In this document: positions 1 through 11,872 of the stretch, piece by piece
How positions within the stretch are numbered: the stretch's first letter is position 1
Layout: the number at the start of each line of letters is the position of its first letter
Assembly (NCBI GenBank): GCA_009746045.1
Contig: RPFO01000891.1
Span: 195,001-259,000, forward strand
Direction of reading: 5' to 3'
From: Mesostigma viride
Lineage: Eukaryota; Streptophyta; Mesostigmatophyceae; Mesostigmatales; Mesostigmataceae
Length of the DNA stretch: 64,000 nucleotides
Program-made: the position numbers and the translations under genes
Notes under the pieces: model-generated
Database searches by the model: none
What the model saw: only the letters and a program-made list of their open reading frames with translations
Told to the model about the DNA's origin: nothing

Positions 1-479
1 TTCGTGTTTCTCCCTTTCCTTGGGAGCAAGGCCGGTAGCATGTCATGGAGCGCTGCCTAACTGCGGGCTCGTGAGCATGGAGTGCATCGATATTGAGACT
101 ATCAACGTGTTGTAATTGTATTAACTTTCTCAATAAATTCCGCATGTGCGGCTTCATCATCAGACTGTGCAAAGTGTGTGTTGTGAAAGCATTGTTCTAT
201 AGCAGGGGAGGCAAAAGCATCCTCTTGCACCATCATGTTGTCGCAATTAGAGTAGTTGGAGCGTCTAGCTAACGCCCCAGCAAGGATATTCAAACGCGGC
301 ACGCGACGGTAACCAAGGGGATCAAGAAGGTGGTCATCAGGCACGAGGGACAGTTCCTTGTCCTCGGCTGAGAGCCCTCTTTTCTTTAATCATGGGACAG
401 GTCCTCGCCCACCCCACAGGGCATGCAGTTAAGGCATGCAAGTCAGCTCAGCTCATTTGGGTTTTACCAAATTAATCTG
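1..479. other. No gene recognised
   Basis: I see no coding region, RNA gene or clear repeat here. The short open frames lack family motifs and codon bias. Confidence 0.5.
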
Positions 480-480
480 A

Positions 481-612
481 GTGGCCAGCCGCCATGGTGG
501 CGCCGGAGATTGTGGCACGCAGACGCGACAAGTCGTCGTCCACGGTGAAGTGAGTCTTCTCGAGCCGCTTGCGGCGTCTGAGAAACGAAATCTTGTCCGC
601 TGGGCTCATCAA
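481..612 (-). pseudogene. LINE ORF1 C-terminal fragment
   Basis: The minus-strand reading contains ADKISFLRRRKRLEKTHFTV followed by DDDLSRLRATI. This matches the end of the larger ORF1 copy at 1863-2640, where the same stretch reads RRRKRLEKTLFTLDDDLT in a shifted frame. In L1-like ORF1 proteins this region lies at the C-terminal end of the RNA-binding, transposase_22-like domain. Only about 40 codons remain, with no start or neighbouring ORF2, so it is a dead fragment. A run of CATC at 630-645 lies beside it. Confidence 0.55.
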
Positions 613-1295
613 CCCTCCATGGGACCATCCATCCATCCATCCAAGTAATTTGCGCATCTTCGCAAGCATAGGTCCTGGCGCGGCATGCAGTGAGCGTGCG
701 GTGAGCCGGCTGGTGACGTACTGCCCAAGTCATGGCGACGCATGCGGTGAATGTGCGCAGAGTCAAGGAGATTTTTTGTGTCAAGATCCAGCTCTTGTCA
801 GTCGTACCATCTTGGCCGCAAGGTCAGGAGTTTCCGAGGCGCCATTAGATCCATCGTCCCAATAGTACTGAGACGCCAACGGAAATTGTTGAGGTGCGCC
901 CGCACTCTACGCACCCATCCGAGAATTGGCTTCGTTCAAGATTTCTTCGACCTTGGTTGTTCCGAAAATGCGCTCCGCGGACGAAAGTTTTAACGTGAAT
1001 TAAGTTAAAACGTGCATTACTTGATACTCATAAAAACTAGGGACGGCAGCAGGCAGAGAGCACAAGTTGCTACGGCGCCCTAGGCTGTTGAGAGCCTGCA
1101 TAGCCATCTGACTGCAGCACACTGCACTAGCCCCATGACCCACCCCGCTGGCCACCGTATATGTTGTGCATGGCGGGAAGCCGGCTGCATGTGGGGTGGT
1201 GCCTCTGACACGGCTTCCAATGGAGTAAGTTACCATAGCTACCGGTGTGCTTTCAGCACGGCCCACCCGTGGCGAATCCACAACACCTGGGGGGG

Positions 1296-1372
1296 ACAAG
1301 ATAACGGCAGGCTCGAGCTACCATGGTCGGGATTCTCCCGATTTCTGGCCTGCGCTGGTTGTCTCCTTGATA
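1296..1372 (+). repeat. Dispersed ~78 bp repeat, copy 1
   Basis: The stretch from GACAAGATAACGGCA through TTTCTGGCCTGCGCTGGT to TGTCTCCTTGAT recurs with few changes at 48957-49034. Shorter forms of its right half occur at 7308-7340 and 8527-8560 (inside the palindromic element) and near 38922. It does not code and is probably the end of a transposon family I cannot name. Confidence 0.6.
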
Positions 1373-1440
1373 ATCAATTGTGTTATAAAAGTCATTGTTA
1401 AACATGACTTTTATATGAATGACTGTGTTTTTTTAATTAG

Positions 1441-1458
1441 AACGCGATATATCGCGTT
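1441..1458. repeat. 18 bp perfect palindrome, TCGCGTT family
   Basis: AACGCGATATATCGCGTT is its own reverse complement. Two close relatives lie at 33319-33336 and 33345-33366, also next to a poly-T/poly-A run and a CATGACTT/AATGACTT-like flank. It could be a MITE end or a protein-binding palindrome; the sequence alone does not decide. Confidence 0.55.
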
Positions 1459-1862
1459 GTAAGCTTTTTTTAGAACGCGTATAGCACCTAGCCCCTGCTG
1501 AGCCCCTGCTGAGCCGCCCTGGGAAGAGATCTCCTTTGACATCAACAGCTCCGGCTACTGGCAACGCCGCCCAAGCTGGTTCATGGAAGACGTGTTTTAC
1601 GGGCACACGCCTAGCTCGCTTCTATAGCCCTGTGCGTGTACCTCACGTCCCACAACCGTGGCCGCTGGCCTGGTGACGGCAAGCTTGTCGACCCCGCCGA
1701 GGCTCTCCCAATCATTCATCGCATGCCTCGCCCCAGGCTTCAACGCTTCGCCCTCTGCTCCGAATCCGAGATCTGGGCTTCCCCACCGCCCGGCCCCCCC
1801 CACCTTCCCCACCGAAGCAACCATCCGCACCCTCCTCAAGCCCTGAAGCTTTCGAGCAGCAC

Positions 1863-2640
1863 GTGACCCCTCTTGCCGCAGATGTGGCGGCACTTGGCGG
1901 CACGCTGGCTGCTGAGCTCCCCACCATCCCCACCGCCACCGCCACCCTCCTCGCCTCCTCCACCGCCACCACCTCCACCTCCGACGCCATCACCGCCCAG
2001 CTCCGTGACATCGACCAGCGTCTTAAGGACAACGCCATTGCTATCGAGGTTCTGCAGAACACCGCAGGCCTCACCGCCCAGGCGGTGAAGGACATTGCCG
2101 CCAAGCCAGCCTCGGCTGGCCTGGCCGGCGATGCTCCTCCCATCACCACCTGGGCGGACATGCTTAAGCAACATACCACCTCCACCACCTCCGCCGTCGC
2201 AGCCCAGCTTCAACGGCAGACGCTTGACCTCCGCGAGGAGGCCGAGCTCGCCAAGCGCAGCCTCAACGTCATTGTCAAGAACTTCAAGATGGAGGAAGGT
2301 GAGAATTCCGAGAAGCTTTTGCGTGCGTTTGAGAGAGAAATCCTTGGTCGCATGGGCCTTAACGGTGAGATCGAGCTGGCTGCCCACCGCCTTCCCCGCG
2401 CGCGGGGTAAGGCAGGGCCGCCCCCGCTCCTCCTCACCTGGCGGACAAGATTTCTTTTCTCAGACGCCGCAAGCGGCTCGAGAAGACTCTCTTCACCCTT
2501 GATGACGACTTGACCCTGGCGCAGCAACAACGGCGACGGGAGCTATGGCCGACCTACCTCCAGCTCCGGCAGACCAAGGCGGGGCAGCCGGTGTACTAGA
2601 AGTGAAGGGGGCGGCCATCTACGTCGGCCACAAGCCCTGG
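1863..2640 (+). pseudogene. LINE ORF1 (nucleic-acid-binding protein), frameshifted
   Basis: A 216-codon reading begins near 1863. Its N-terminal part is Ala/Thr-rich. A predicted coiled coil (ITAQLRDIDQRLKDNAIAI) follows, then a domain like the L1 ORF1/transposase_22 fold (AELAKRSLNVIVKNFKMEE, FEREILGRMGL, AAHRLPR). After about 2440 the frame shifts, and the expected tail (RRRKRLEKTLFTLDDDLT, then WPTYLQLRQTKAGQPVY and a short KGAAIYVGHKPW) lies in another frame, with a stop inside. ORF1 proteins coat LINE RNA in the cytoplasm. No ORF2 follows directly, so the copy is truncated. Family assignment rests on motif order and on a second fragment at 481-612. Confidence 0.6.
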
Positions 2641-3821
2641 CAGGCGACCCCCCCCCCCCCGCGGCCCCAGCGACTCCACAACGGTCTGAAAGTGCCAAAA
2701 AACACCCATCTTACTCCTCCTAGCTGCACTAATATTCGGATGATGGTCAAACTTGGTGGCTGGCTTCTCCATGGTACCCAGATTTACTGTGCCATGAGTC
2801 ACACCTTGGTTGGCCACTTGGTGCTCACACAATGGTGACGTCCAAAAGCATTAAAAACGCCGAAATTCAGTTGCCAGTTTTATTCATAATTAATTCCACA
2901 AACAACACAATTAATGTCGTTTTGACCTGGAAATGGGCAGACACATTAAATATAACATATGCAGCTCAAGTACTAAGTTGCACCCGAAATAGAGATGGGA
3001 TGGCCAGAAATTATGCTGTCAACCGTCACAAATACGGTCATTTGGAGCATTTTATGGATCATTAAATGCACCCAACAGTGCAAATGCCGGAGCTCAGATT
3101 AAGCTGGAAGTAAGCAAACACTTTACTTGCAACATCTGCAGGCTGGCTGCAAAGTTGCACCTTGATTGAACACCAACTAGTTACATGATTCTGCTGTCAC
3201 GCGTCACTCTCGCGCAAAATTTGGATATATAATGCACCACAGGTAGCGCAAATGAGTTCAGACAGAGCTGAAATTTTTAATGCAATTTAAATAGAGCATG
3301 CTGAACATGATTGCCAAGTATTACCTCAGTCACACCACAGATGACGATGTGTCACAGTGACACGTGACAGCAGCCAACATCATATAATATTTCCTTACAA
3401 GTTCATACCCCATAACAGTACGAGCTGAGGTAAGGTTGAACTCCAACTTGGTTATCTCCACCCATACATGTGGCATGCACTTCATCATGGAAATACATGA
3501 ACAGTTGTCTCTTTGATACATCAATAGTATTAACTACCAACATTCCAATGGTGGGGCGTGTTGAGAGAGAGCAACTAGTTGGCAAGTCAAATAGTGGTTC
3601 GAAGCAAACATGGCTGCACACTACATTTGCTTGCAGTTGCTATCTAACATCTCTAGCACATTAACTAGCCAGCTAGCTCGCATGCCAAACAATCTTCTAA
3701 AGGTGCATGGGCATTTTTTTATGTGTTGTTCATCGTGCACCCTGGACTACCAATCCTAGTGAAGCATGGGCTATGCACGGCAGATGGAGGATGTGGCCAT
3801 GGGCATGCCATGAGCAGATGC
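2641..3821. other. AT-rich intergenic DNA
   Basis: No gene, RNA gene or tandem array is recognised. It begins with a run of C (about 2650-2660) just after the LINE ORF1 remnant and then becomes AT-richer. It is the left flank of the copia-type element. Confidence 0.5.
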
Positions 3822-3994
3822 AGTTGTACTGTGTAGTTCTACTCAGTACCCTAAATCCTAGTGTGGACGCCGCGCCGTCAGCATCTTTGCTGCGACGGAA
3901 TCTTGTGAACGGCATCTAGCGTCGCGCCGAGGAATCTCGGACTATGTTAAGCAAGTCCAATGCACGATGATAAGTTAATGAGAAATAAATGCAA
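3822..3994 (+). repeat. Left terminal direct repeat (LTR-like), main part
   Basis: From AGTTGTACTGTGTAG to AATAAATGCAA this equals 17064-17236 base for base as far as I can compare. Its last 7 bases (CGTGACG) now lie at 11883-11889, beyond the nested transposon. At ~180 bp it is short for a copia LTR. Confidence 0.7.
3985..3994 (+). repeat. Target site duplication, left copy
   Basis: ATAAATGCAA stands directly before the palindromic element and again directly after it at 11873-11882. The uninterrupted target is present once in the right terminal repeat (17227-17236). Confidence 0.85.
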
Positions 3995-4030
3995 GAGTTT
4001 TTGTAAACATCAGACACTGATTTCTTCAGA

Positions 4031-4168
4031 CGATGCACAAGGCTGGGCGCGGCGCAGCGTGCGCAAGGCTGGCGTGCGCAAGGCTGGGGAGTGCGCGAGG
4101 CTGGGAGTGCGCAAGGCTGGGAGTGCATCGTGGCTGGGCGCGGCGCGGCAGCGTGCGCAAGGCTGGCG
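4031..4168 (+). repeat. Sub-terminal tandem repeats, left arm
   Basis: Repeats of GTGCGCAAGGCTGG and close variants occur about seven times, starting some 40 bp from the element end. Clustered sub-terminal repeats are known transposase-binding sites in several DNA transposon families. That role is inferred here. Confidence 0.6.
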
Positions 4169-5458
4169 CGTAAAACTGCAAACGACGTAAATCGTATCGG
4201 CTGCCTTTGGACTTAGCCGAATTTCGTCGTCGATGCGAGTGGTGATGGCCGTTTAGATCTTAGTTTTTAACCCGACGGGTTTCCTTATGATGCGTTCAAA
4301 ATGGCAGCTGATGGCATGATTACTTAACATGTGGCGCGCGCAAAGAGCCTGTAGTCGTGCAGTTTACCCTCAATAATCAATCAATCTGAGTCTCGAGTCC
4401 ACGTTGGAGTCCACTGACCCCCCGACTAGAATTTCCGACCCCCAATGTTGCACGCAAGCTATGCCTGCCATGCTTTTTCTATTTCCTAACACCCACAGTT
4501 GGGGGATCATAGTCATTGACAATTTCTCCCCGTTGCTTTTTATGCTGCATATCCAACTATATCTGAGTAAGAGGGGTCGAGCGGATGACGCCGACATGGT
4601 TTGCATATACCTTCATAGTGGCTTCAAATCGTCATATTCTTGAAGCGCGGTCAGTTCAGCCCACAGAACCTTACGTACGTCTTACCAAGGTACATGCACG
4701 GTGGGGACGCGGTCGGCCGGTCGGGGTTTGCCTGCTTTCTTTACCCAACCAGGGACATGTTCGTGATTTTCTTGCAGCGCTGGAAGATCAGTCCCGGGAA
4801 GAACCGCCTGCGACCCCTGGACCGTTCCGTTCCAACGATACCTGTGACTCTTCAGCATCAACGGTACGAATAGCACGAACCCGCCCACGTGCTTGGCCGC
4901 CATACCCGTTCCTAGTCATGCCATGCTCCTTCCTAGTCATGCCATGGTCGTTCCGAGTCATGCCATGGTCGTTCCTAGTCATGTCACTCCCGTTCCTAGT
5001 CATGCCATTAATTAATTAATTAATTAAAATGATAGCTCCGTTGGGAGCATATGTAACACATAGCCCTGAGAAAAGGGCATCTATGGGTTTGTAATACAAT
5101 CAGGGCTACAACCTGCAGGTGGAGGATGTACAACTGTCACCTGCTCTGGGTGCACAAGGTGCACCTGCACCGCCATGATGGTTCATGCCTCCTTAACAAG
5201 CACAGGCACCCAGGGGGGGGCTTGAGGAGAGGGCCTAGAAGGCCTGCATGACATATGGGGTGGAGGGTATGTGGCTAGGCTATAGCTGGTGTACACATGG
5301 CATCTCAGCAGAGAGTAACTCCCTGCATAGGCATCGCATGGCTAAATTCTTAATGCATCATCCATGGGAGGTCCCATTGTAGGCTGGGCGCGGCTAAATA
5401 CTGAAAGCATCATCCATGGGGGCCATTATGGGCGCACATGCGCGTGGGCCACGTCATG

Positions 5459-6265
5459 CCATACCCGTTCCTAGTCATGCCATGGCCGTTCCTAGTCATG
5501 CCATGGTCGTTCCGAGTCATGCCATACCCGTTCCTAGTCATGCCATGCCCGTTCCTAGTCATGCCATACTCGTTACTAGTCATGCCATGCCCGTTCCTAG
5601 TCATGCCATACCCGTTCCTAGTCATGCCATACCCGTTCCTAGTCATGCCATACCCGTTCCTAGTCATGCCATGCCCGTTCCTAGTCATGCCATGGCCGTT
5701 CCTAGTCATGCCATGCCCGTTCCTAGTCATGCCACACCCGTTCCTAGTCATGCCATGCCCGTTCCTAGTCATGCCATACCCGTTCCTAGTCATGCCATAC
5801 CCGTTCCTAGTCATGCCATACCCGTTCCTAGTCATGCTGTACACGCTCCTAGTCATGCCACACCCGTTCCTAGTCATGCCATACCCGTTCCTAGTCATGC
5901 CATGGTCGTTCCGAGTCATGCCATACCCGTTCCGAGTCATGACATACTCATTCCTAGTCATGCCATACCCGTTCCTAGTCATGCTGTACCCGTTCCTAGT
6001 CATGCCATGGTCGTTCCGAGTCATGCCATACCCGTTCCGAGTCATGACATACTCATTCCTAGTCATGCCATACCCGTTCCTAGTCATGTTGTACACGTTC
6101 CTAGTCATGCCACACCCGTTCCTAGTCATGCCATGCCCGTTCCTAGTCATGCCATGCTCTTTCCTAGTCATGCCATACCTGTTCCTACTTCCTAGTCATG
6201 CCATACCCGTTCCTAGTCATGCTGTACACGTTCCTAGTCATGCCATGCCCGTTCCTACTCATGTC
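5459..6265 (+). repeat. 21 bp minisatellite, left arm (~38 units)
   Basis: Units with the core GTTCCTAGTCATGCC followed by six variable bases (ATACCC, ATGGCC, ATGGTC, ACACCC) repeat head to tail. An 11 bp irregularity lies near 6185. A few outlying units stand at about 4905-5010. Because 21 is divisible by three, long frames stay open on both strands; I do not regard them as genes. Confidence 0.9.
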
Positions 6266-7746
6266 ATGGTTTTTACCTGTATGTCCTCTGCCCTTGGTGC
6301 CAGCGTTCTGTGAGCACCTCAATGTATGGTCTGTCGTGAGAACAATAATGGCAGTCTAGCCAACGTCGATACGTTCGAGTTGGGCTCATAGTTAGTTGGT
6401 TGTTGTCGACCCACACAATAGCTGTTGCTTGTGTTAATTGGGAAATGTGTTTTATTGCAGCTGAACATGTATCAAGCTTCATTGCAATCTAGCTGTCGCG
6501 AACGATTCCTCTAAATCATCTTTAGTGGTGATAGGTACCATTCGAGTGCCAACGGTGGAGACGTACAGGTTCTCACATAGAGGTGGGTTAACTCGTAACA
6601 GTGCTATCAATTGCGTGCGATAAGAACGTGACTGCACCACGTGAACAAGAGACAATTATCAATATTATAATTAACAAACATCACGTGAGCATTATTAAGT
6701 TTACATCATTTGCAGGTTGTTGCTTAGCACGCTTATAGACCATGTACCCCCTCTCACGGACATTTAATTAATTAATTAATACCACGTGACTGCGTGAGCA
6801 GTATCCTCATGAAGGGAATGGATGACATGCGAAAGAAACTATCTAAGCACGGGTAGCAGGATTGTGGGCCCCGCGGCCGGTGGCACTGTGCCGACCGTAG
6901 CGGGTTACCCGAGGTGCCCCTACCGGACATTAATTAATTAATTAATAGACACGTGACTGCGTCACGTGAGCATAAGTCCTCAGTGGGAGGGGAACATGGG
7001 ATGGAATGGATGGTATAAGCTATCTAGGTCCTAGTTACAGGGGTGTGGGCACCGCGGCCCGAATCGCTATGAATGCCATACTTGGTCACACGCGGAGCCC
7101 CCACAGACTTGGGGGTGGTCTCCTTCATCACTACTTGCCATCTATCCTTGCGCACCATCTGCCTTAATATTACAGACTACCGGACATGTGTTACGTGATC
7201 TCCCAACGGAGTAACGCTTCAATTCAATGCAACTAATACGTTAGACAGTATAATATTATCGTGACATGCATCACGTGAGCATAATGAATGCAATATCAAA
7301 GCGACTACCGGCGCAGGCCAGAAATCTGGAGAATATGTCAATATCAACAAGTACTAGGAGCATAGAGTGTACGCATTATGACTGTCCTGGTTAGCCTTGT
7401 ACTCAGACCCTACGTGGATCATGCCACGACAAATGAGGGTCGTACACACAACTCTTGGTTTAGCTCCGAGACCATGCAGTCATTGGCAAACTTTGGAATT
7501 ACCTCTTTCTCGATACTGTGCCAAAATTCCAAAACAAAAGAGGTGGTATGGACACCTGTAAAGAGCCGGTATGGACACCCACAGCTCTGCACACATCTTG
7601 ATTATCCAAGCAATTAGTGTACAAGTGTTTCGCCTCCGTGGCTTACCATTATGCATCATCAGCACAACAAGTTTTAACAGTGATTGCAAACCACGGTTTT
7701 TTATGTGTCATGCAAGGTCTACCAAAAGGCGGTGTCACCATTGCAT

Positions 7747-8120
7747 TTTTAGGCCCAAATGCATGTGTCACCCGAAATGCATCTAAACCTTAAACCTTCC
7801 TCAACCTTTTCATGAAACAATCAAAGGTTCATTACAATATCTGATTTTCTCGCCAACTAGTTTTGCCTGTTGGCTTAGCCCCCCCAACATGGCCCGGGTA
7901 GCACGTGTTCGCCGCCCTCATCAGGGGGAATAGTATCACATTTGGTCAATAGGCCATACCAAGTCATGCTTGTTGCCCCAACCAACTAGAGCATATTCTC
8001 AATGCCCATTCCCGCCATCCAAGCTATGCCTCCTGTTTACCGCCGCAACACCGGTTGCCAGCAGCCCATTACTCACTTCACCCGCCGCTTGCTACACAAG
8101 GCCTTGCCGCCTTGCCCAAC
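7747..8120. other. Central spacer of the palindromic element
   Basis: These 374 bp are the only single-copy part of the element. I see no reading frame, no transposase motif and no tandem repeat in it. Confidence 0.7.
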
Positions 8121-9601
8121 ATGCAATGGTGACACCGCCTTTTGGTAGACCTTGCATGACACATAAAAAACCGTGGTTTGCAATCACTGTTAAAACTTGT
8201 TGTGCTGATGATGCATAATGGTAAGCCACGGAGGCGAAACACTTGTACACTAATTGCTTGGATAATCAAGATGTGTGCAGAGCTGTGGGTGTCCATACCG
8301 GCTCTTTACAGGTGTCCATACCACCTCTTTTGTTTTGGAATTTTGGCACAGTATCGAGAAAGAGGTAATTCCAAAGTTTGCCAATGACTGCATGGTCTCG
8401 GAGCTAAACCAAGAGTTGTGTGTACGACCCTCATTTGTCGTGGCATGATCCACGTAGGGTCTGAGTACAAGGCTAACCAGGACAGTCATAATGCGTACAC
8501 TCTATGCTCCTAGTACTTGTTGATATTGACATATTCTCCAGATTTCTGGCCTGCGCCGGTAGTCGCTTTGATATTGCATTCATTATGCTCACGTGATGCA
8601 TGTCACGATAATATTATACTGTCTAACGTATTAGTTGCATTGAATTGAAGCGTTACTCCGTTGGGAGATCACGTAACACATGTCCGGTAGTCTGTAATAT
8701 TAAGGCAGATGGTGCGCAAGGATAGATGGCAAGTAGTGATGAAGGAGACCACCCCCAAGTCTGTGGGGGCTCCGCGTGTGACCAAGTATGGCATTCATAG
8801 CGATTCGGGCCGCGGTGCCCACACCCCTGTAACTAGGACCTAGATAGCTTATACCATCCATTCCATCCCATGTTCCCCTCCCACTGAGGACTTATGCTCA
8901 CGTGACGCAGTCACGTGTCTATTAATTAATTAATTAATGTCCGGTAGGGGCACCTCGGGTAACCCGCTACGGTCGGCACAGTGCCACCGGCCGCGGGGCC
9001 CACAATCCTGCTACCCGTGCTTAGATAGTTTCTTTCGCATGTCATCCATTCCCTTCATGAGGATACTGCTCACGCAGTCACGTGGTATTAATTAATTAAT
9101 TAAATGTCCGTGAGAGGGGGTACATGGTCTATAAGCGTGCTAAGCAACAACCTGCAAATGATGTAAACTTAATAATGCTCACGTGATGTTTGTTAATTAT
9201 AATATTGATAATTGTCTCTTGTTCACGTGGTGCAGTCACGTTCTTATCGCACGCAATTGATAGCACTGTTACGAGTTAACCCACCTCTATGTGAGAACCT
9301 GTACGTCTCCACCGTTGGCACTCGAATGGTACCTATCACCACTAAAGATGATTTAGAGGAATCGTTCGCGACAGCTAGATTGCAATGAAGCTTGATACAT
9401 GTTCAGCTGCAATAAAACACATTTCCCAATTAACACAAGCAACAGCTATTGTGTGGGTCGACAACAACCAACTAACTATGAGCCCAACTCGAACGTATCG
9501 ACGTTGGCTAGACTGCCATTATTGTTCTCACGACAGACCATACATTGAGGTGCTCACAGAACGCTGGCACCAAGGGCAGAGGACATACAGGTAAAAACCA
9601 T

Positions 9602-10408
9602 GACATGAGTAGGAACGGGCATGGCATGACTAGGAACGTGTACAGCATGACTAGGAACGGGTATGGCATGACTAGGAAGTAGGAACAGGTATGGCATGAC
9701 TAGGAAAGAGCATGGCATGACTAGGAACGGGCATGGCATGACTAGGAACGGGTGTGGCATGACTAGGAACGTGTACAACATGACTAGGAACGGGTATGGC
9801 ATGACTAGGAATGAGTATGTCATGACTCGGAACGGGTATGGCATGACTCGGAACGACCATGGCATGACTAGGAACGGGTACAGCATGACTAGGAACGGGT
9901 ATGGCATGACTAGGAATGAGTATGTCATGACTCGGAACGGGTATGGCATGACTCGGAACGACCATGGCATGACTAGGAACGGGTATGGCATGACTAGGAA
10001 CGGGTGTGGCATGACTAGGAGCGTGTACAGCATGACTAGGAACGGGTATGGCATGACTAGGAACGGGTATGGCATGACTAGGAACGGGTATGGCATGACT
10101 AGGAACGGGCATGGCATGACTAGGAACGGGTGTGGCATGACTAGGAACGGGCATGGCATGACTAGGAACGGCCATGGCATGACTAGGAACGGGCATGGCA
10201 TGACTAGGAACGGGTATGGCATGACTAGGAACGGGTATGGCATGACTAGGAACGGGTATGGCATGACTAGGAACGGGCATGGCATGACTAGTAACGAGTA
10301 TGGCATGACTAGGAACGGGCATGGCATGACTAGGAACGGGTATGGCATGACTCGGAACGACCATGGCATGACTAGGAACGGCCATGGCATGACTAGGAAC
10401 GGGTATGG
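9602..10408 (-). repeat. 21 bp minisatellite, right arm
   Basis: Mirror image of the array at 5459-6265, with the same unit order, the same irregularity near 9680 and no visible copy-number difference. Equal length in both arms is notable for an array of this type. Confidence 0.9.
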
Positions 10409-11698
10409 CATGACGTGGCCCACGCGCATGTGCGCCCATAATGGCCCCCATGGATGATGCTTTCAGTATTTAGCCGCGCCCAGCCTACAATGGGACCTCC
10501 CATGGATGATGCATTAAGAATTTAGCCATGCGATGCCTATGCAGGGAGTTACTCTCTGCTGAGATGCCATGTGTACACCAGCTATAGCCTAGCCACATAC
10601 CCTCCACCCCATATGTCATGCAGGCCTTCTAGGCCCTCTCCTCAAGCCCCCCCTGGGTGCCTGTGCTTGTTAAGGAGGCATGAACCATCATGGCGGTGCA
10701 GGTGCACCTTGTGCACCCAGAGCAGGTGACAGTTGTACATCCTCCACCTGCAGGTTGTAGCCCTGATTGTATTACAAACCCATAGATGCCCTTTTCTCAG
10801 GGCTATGTGTTACATATGCTCCCAACGGAGCTATCATTTTAATTAATTAATTAATTAATGGCATGACTAGGAACGGGAGTGACATGACTAGGAACGACCA
10901 TGGCATGACTCGGAACGACCATGGCATGACTAGGAAGGAGCATGGCATGACTAGGAACGGGTATGGCGGCCAAGCACGTGGGCGGGTTCGTGCTATTCGT
11001 ACCGTTGATGCTGAAGAGTCACAGGTATCGTTGGAACGGAACGGTCCAGGGGTCGCAGGCGGTTCTTCCCGGGACTGATCTTCCAGCGCTGCAAGAAAAT
11101 CACGAACATGTCCCTGGTTGGGTAAAGAAAGCAGGCAAACCCCGACCGGCCGACCGCGTCCCCACCGTGCATGTACCTTGGTAAGACGTACGTAAGGTTC
11201 TGTGGGCTGAACTGACCGCGCTTCAAGAATATGACGATTTGAAGCCACTATGAAGGTATATGCAAACCATGTCGGCGTCATCCGCTCGACCCCTCTTACT
11301 CAGATATAGTTGGATATGCAGCATAAAAAGCAACGGGGAGAAATTGTCAATGACTATGATCCCCCAACTGTGGGTGTTAGGAAATAGAAAAAGCATGGCA
11401 GGCATAGCTTGCGTGCAACATTGGGGGTCGGAAATTCTAGTCGGGGGGGTCAGTGGACTCCAACGTGGACTCGAGACTCAGATTGATTGATTATTGAGGG
11501 TAAACTGCACGACTACAGGCTCTTTGCGCGCGCCACATGTTAAGTAATCATGCCATCAGCTGCCATTTTGAACGCATCATAAGGAAACCCGTCGGGTTAA
11601 AAACTAAGATCTAAACGGCCATCACCACTCGCATCGACGACGAAATTCGGCTAAGTCCAAAGGCAGCCGATACGATTTACGTCGTTTGCAGTTTTACG

Positions 11699-11836
11699 CG
11701 CCAGCCTTGCGCACGCTGCCGCGCCGCGCCCAGCCACGATGCACTCCCAGCCTTGCGCACTCCCAGCCTCGCGCACTCCCCAGCCTTGCGCACGCCAGCC
11801 TTGCGCACGCTGCGCCGCGCCCAGCCTTGTGCATCG
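11699..11836 (-). repeat. Sub-terminal tandem repeats, right arm
   Basis: Mirror of 4031-4168: CCAGCCTTGCGCAC and variants, ending about 35 bp from the right terminus of the element. Confidence 0.6.
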
Positions 11837-11872
11837 TCTGAAGAAATCAGTGTCTGATGTTTACAAAAACTC

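Larger units (their letters stand above)
613..1862. other. Intergenic with dispersed repeat pieces
   Basis: No gene is recognised. The stretch holds two short repeats shared with distant parts of the window: 1296-1372 (also 48957-49034) and the palindrome at 1441-1458 (also near 33319). From about 1640 the sequence is rich in CCACC and CTCC and leads into the LINE ORF1 copy. Confidence 0.45.
3995..7746 (+). repeat. Left arm of the palindromic element
   Basis: It is the reverse complement of 8121-11872. From outside in: terminal GAGTTTTTG, GTGCGCAAGGCTGG sub-repeats (4031-4168), non-coding DNA, a few copies of a 21 bp unit (about 4900-5010), a LINE-tail piece (5010-5400), the main 21 bp array (5459-6265), AT-rich DNA with TTAATTAA runs and CACGTGA motifs (6650-7280), and an inner part without recognised genes. 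Confidence 0.85.
3995..11872. mobile_element. Giant palindromic DNA transposon, Mutator-like, non-autonomous
   Basis: Two inverted arms, 3995-7746 and 8121-11872 (3752 bp each), surround a 374 bp spacer. Mirror coordinates sum to 15867 throughout, apart from two homopolymer length differences. The element begins GAGTTTTTG and ends CAAAAACTC, and is flanked by a 10 bp duplication of ATAAATGCAA. Long terminal inverted repeats, a 9-11 bp duplication and a terminal GAG are typical of Mutator-like elements; foldback elements are the main alternative. No transposase motif is visible in either arm or the spacer, so it would need a transposase supplied in trans. The arms contain sub-terminal repeats, a 21 bp minisatellite and LINE-tail pieces. 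It sits inside the left repeat of the copia-type unit and is therefore younger than it. Confidence 0.8.
8121..11872 (-). repeat. Right arm of the palindromic element
   Basis: Reverse complement of 3995-7746. The two differences I could find are homopolymer lengths: 7 G at about 11442-11449 against 6 C at about 4416-4423, and 7 C at about 10646-10653 against 8 G at about 5212-5220. Confidence 0.85.

Noticed and set aside
5459-6265. CRISPR array
   Set aside because: Units are contiguous without unique spacers and the DNA is eukaryotic.
5410-6313. Three long overlapping frames of 250-290 codons on both strands (and mirror at 9554-10457)
   Set aside because: They are the 21 bp minisatellite read in frame; a period divisible by three without stops opens several frames at once.
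3995-11872. Palindrome as a pure assembly artefact
   Set aside because: The exact 10 bp target duplication and the empty target in the other terminal repeat support a real insertion; only the near-perfect identity of the arms leaves doubt.
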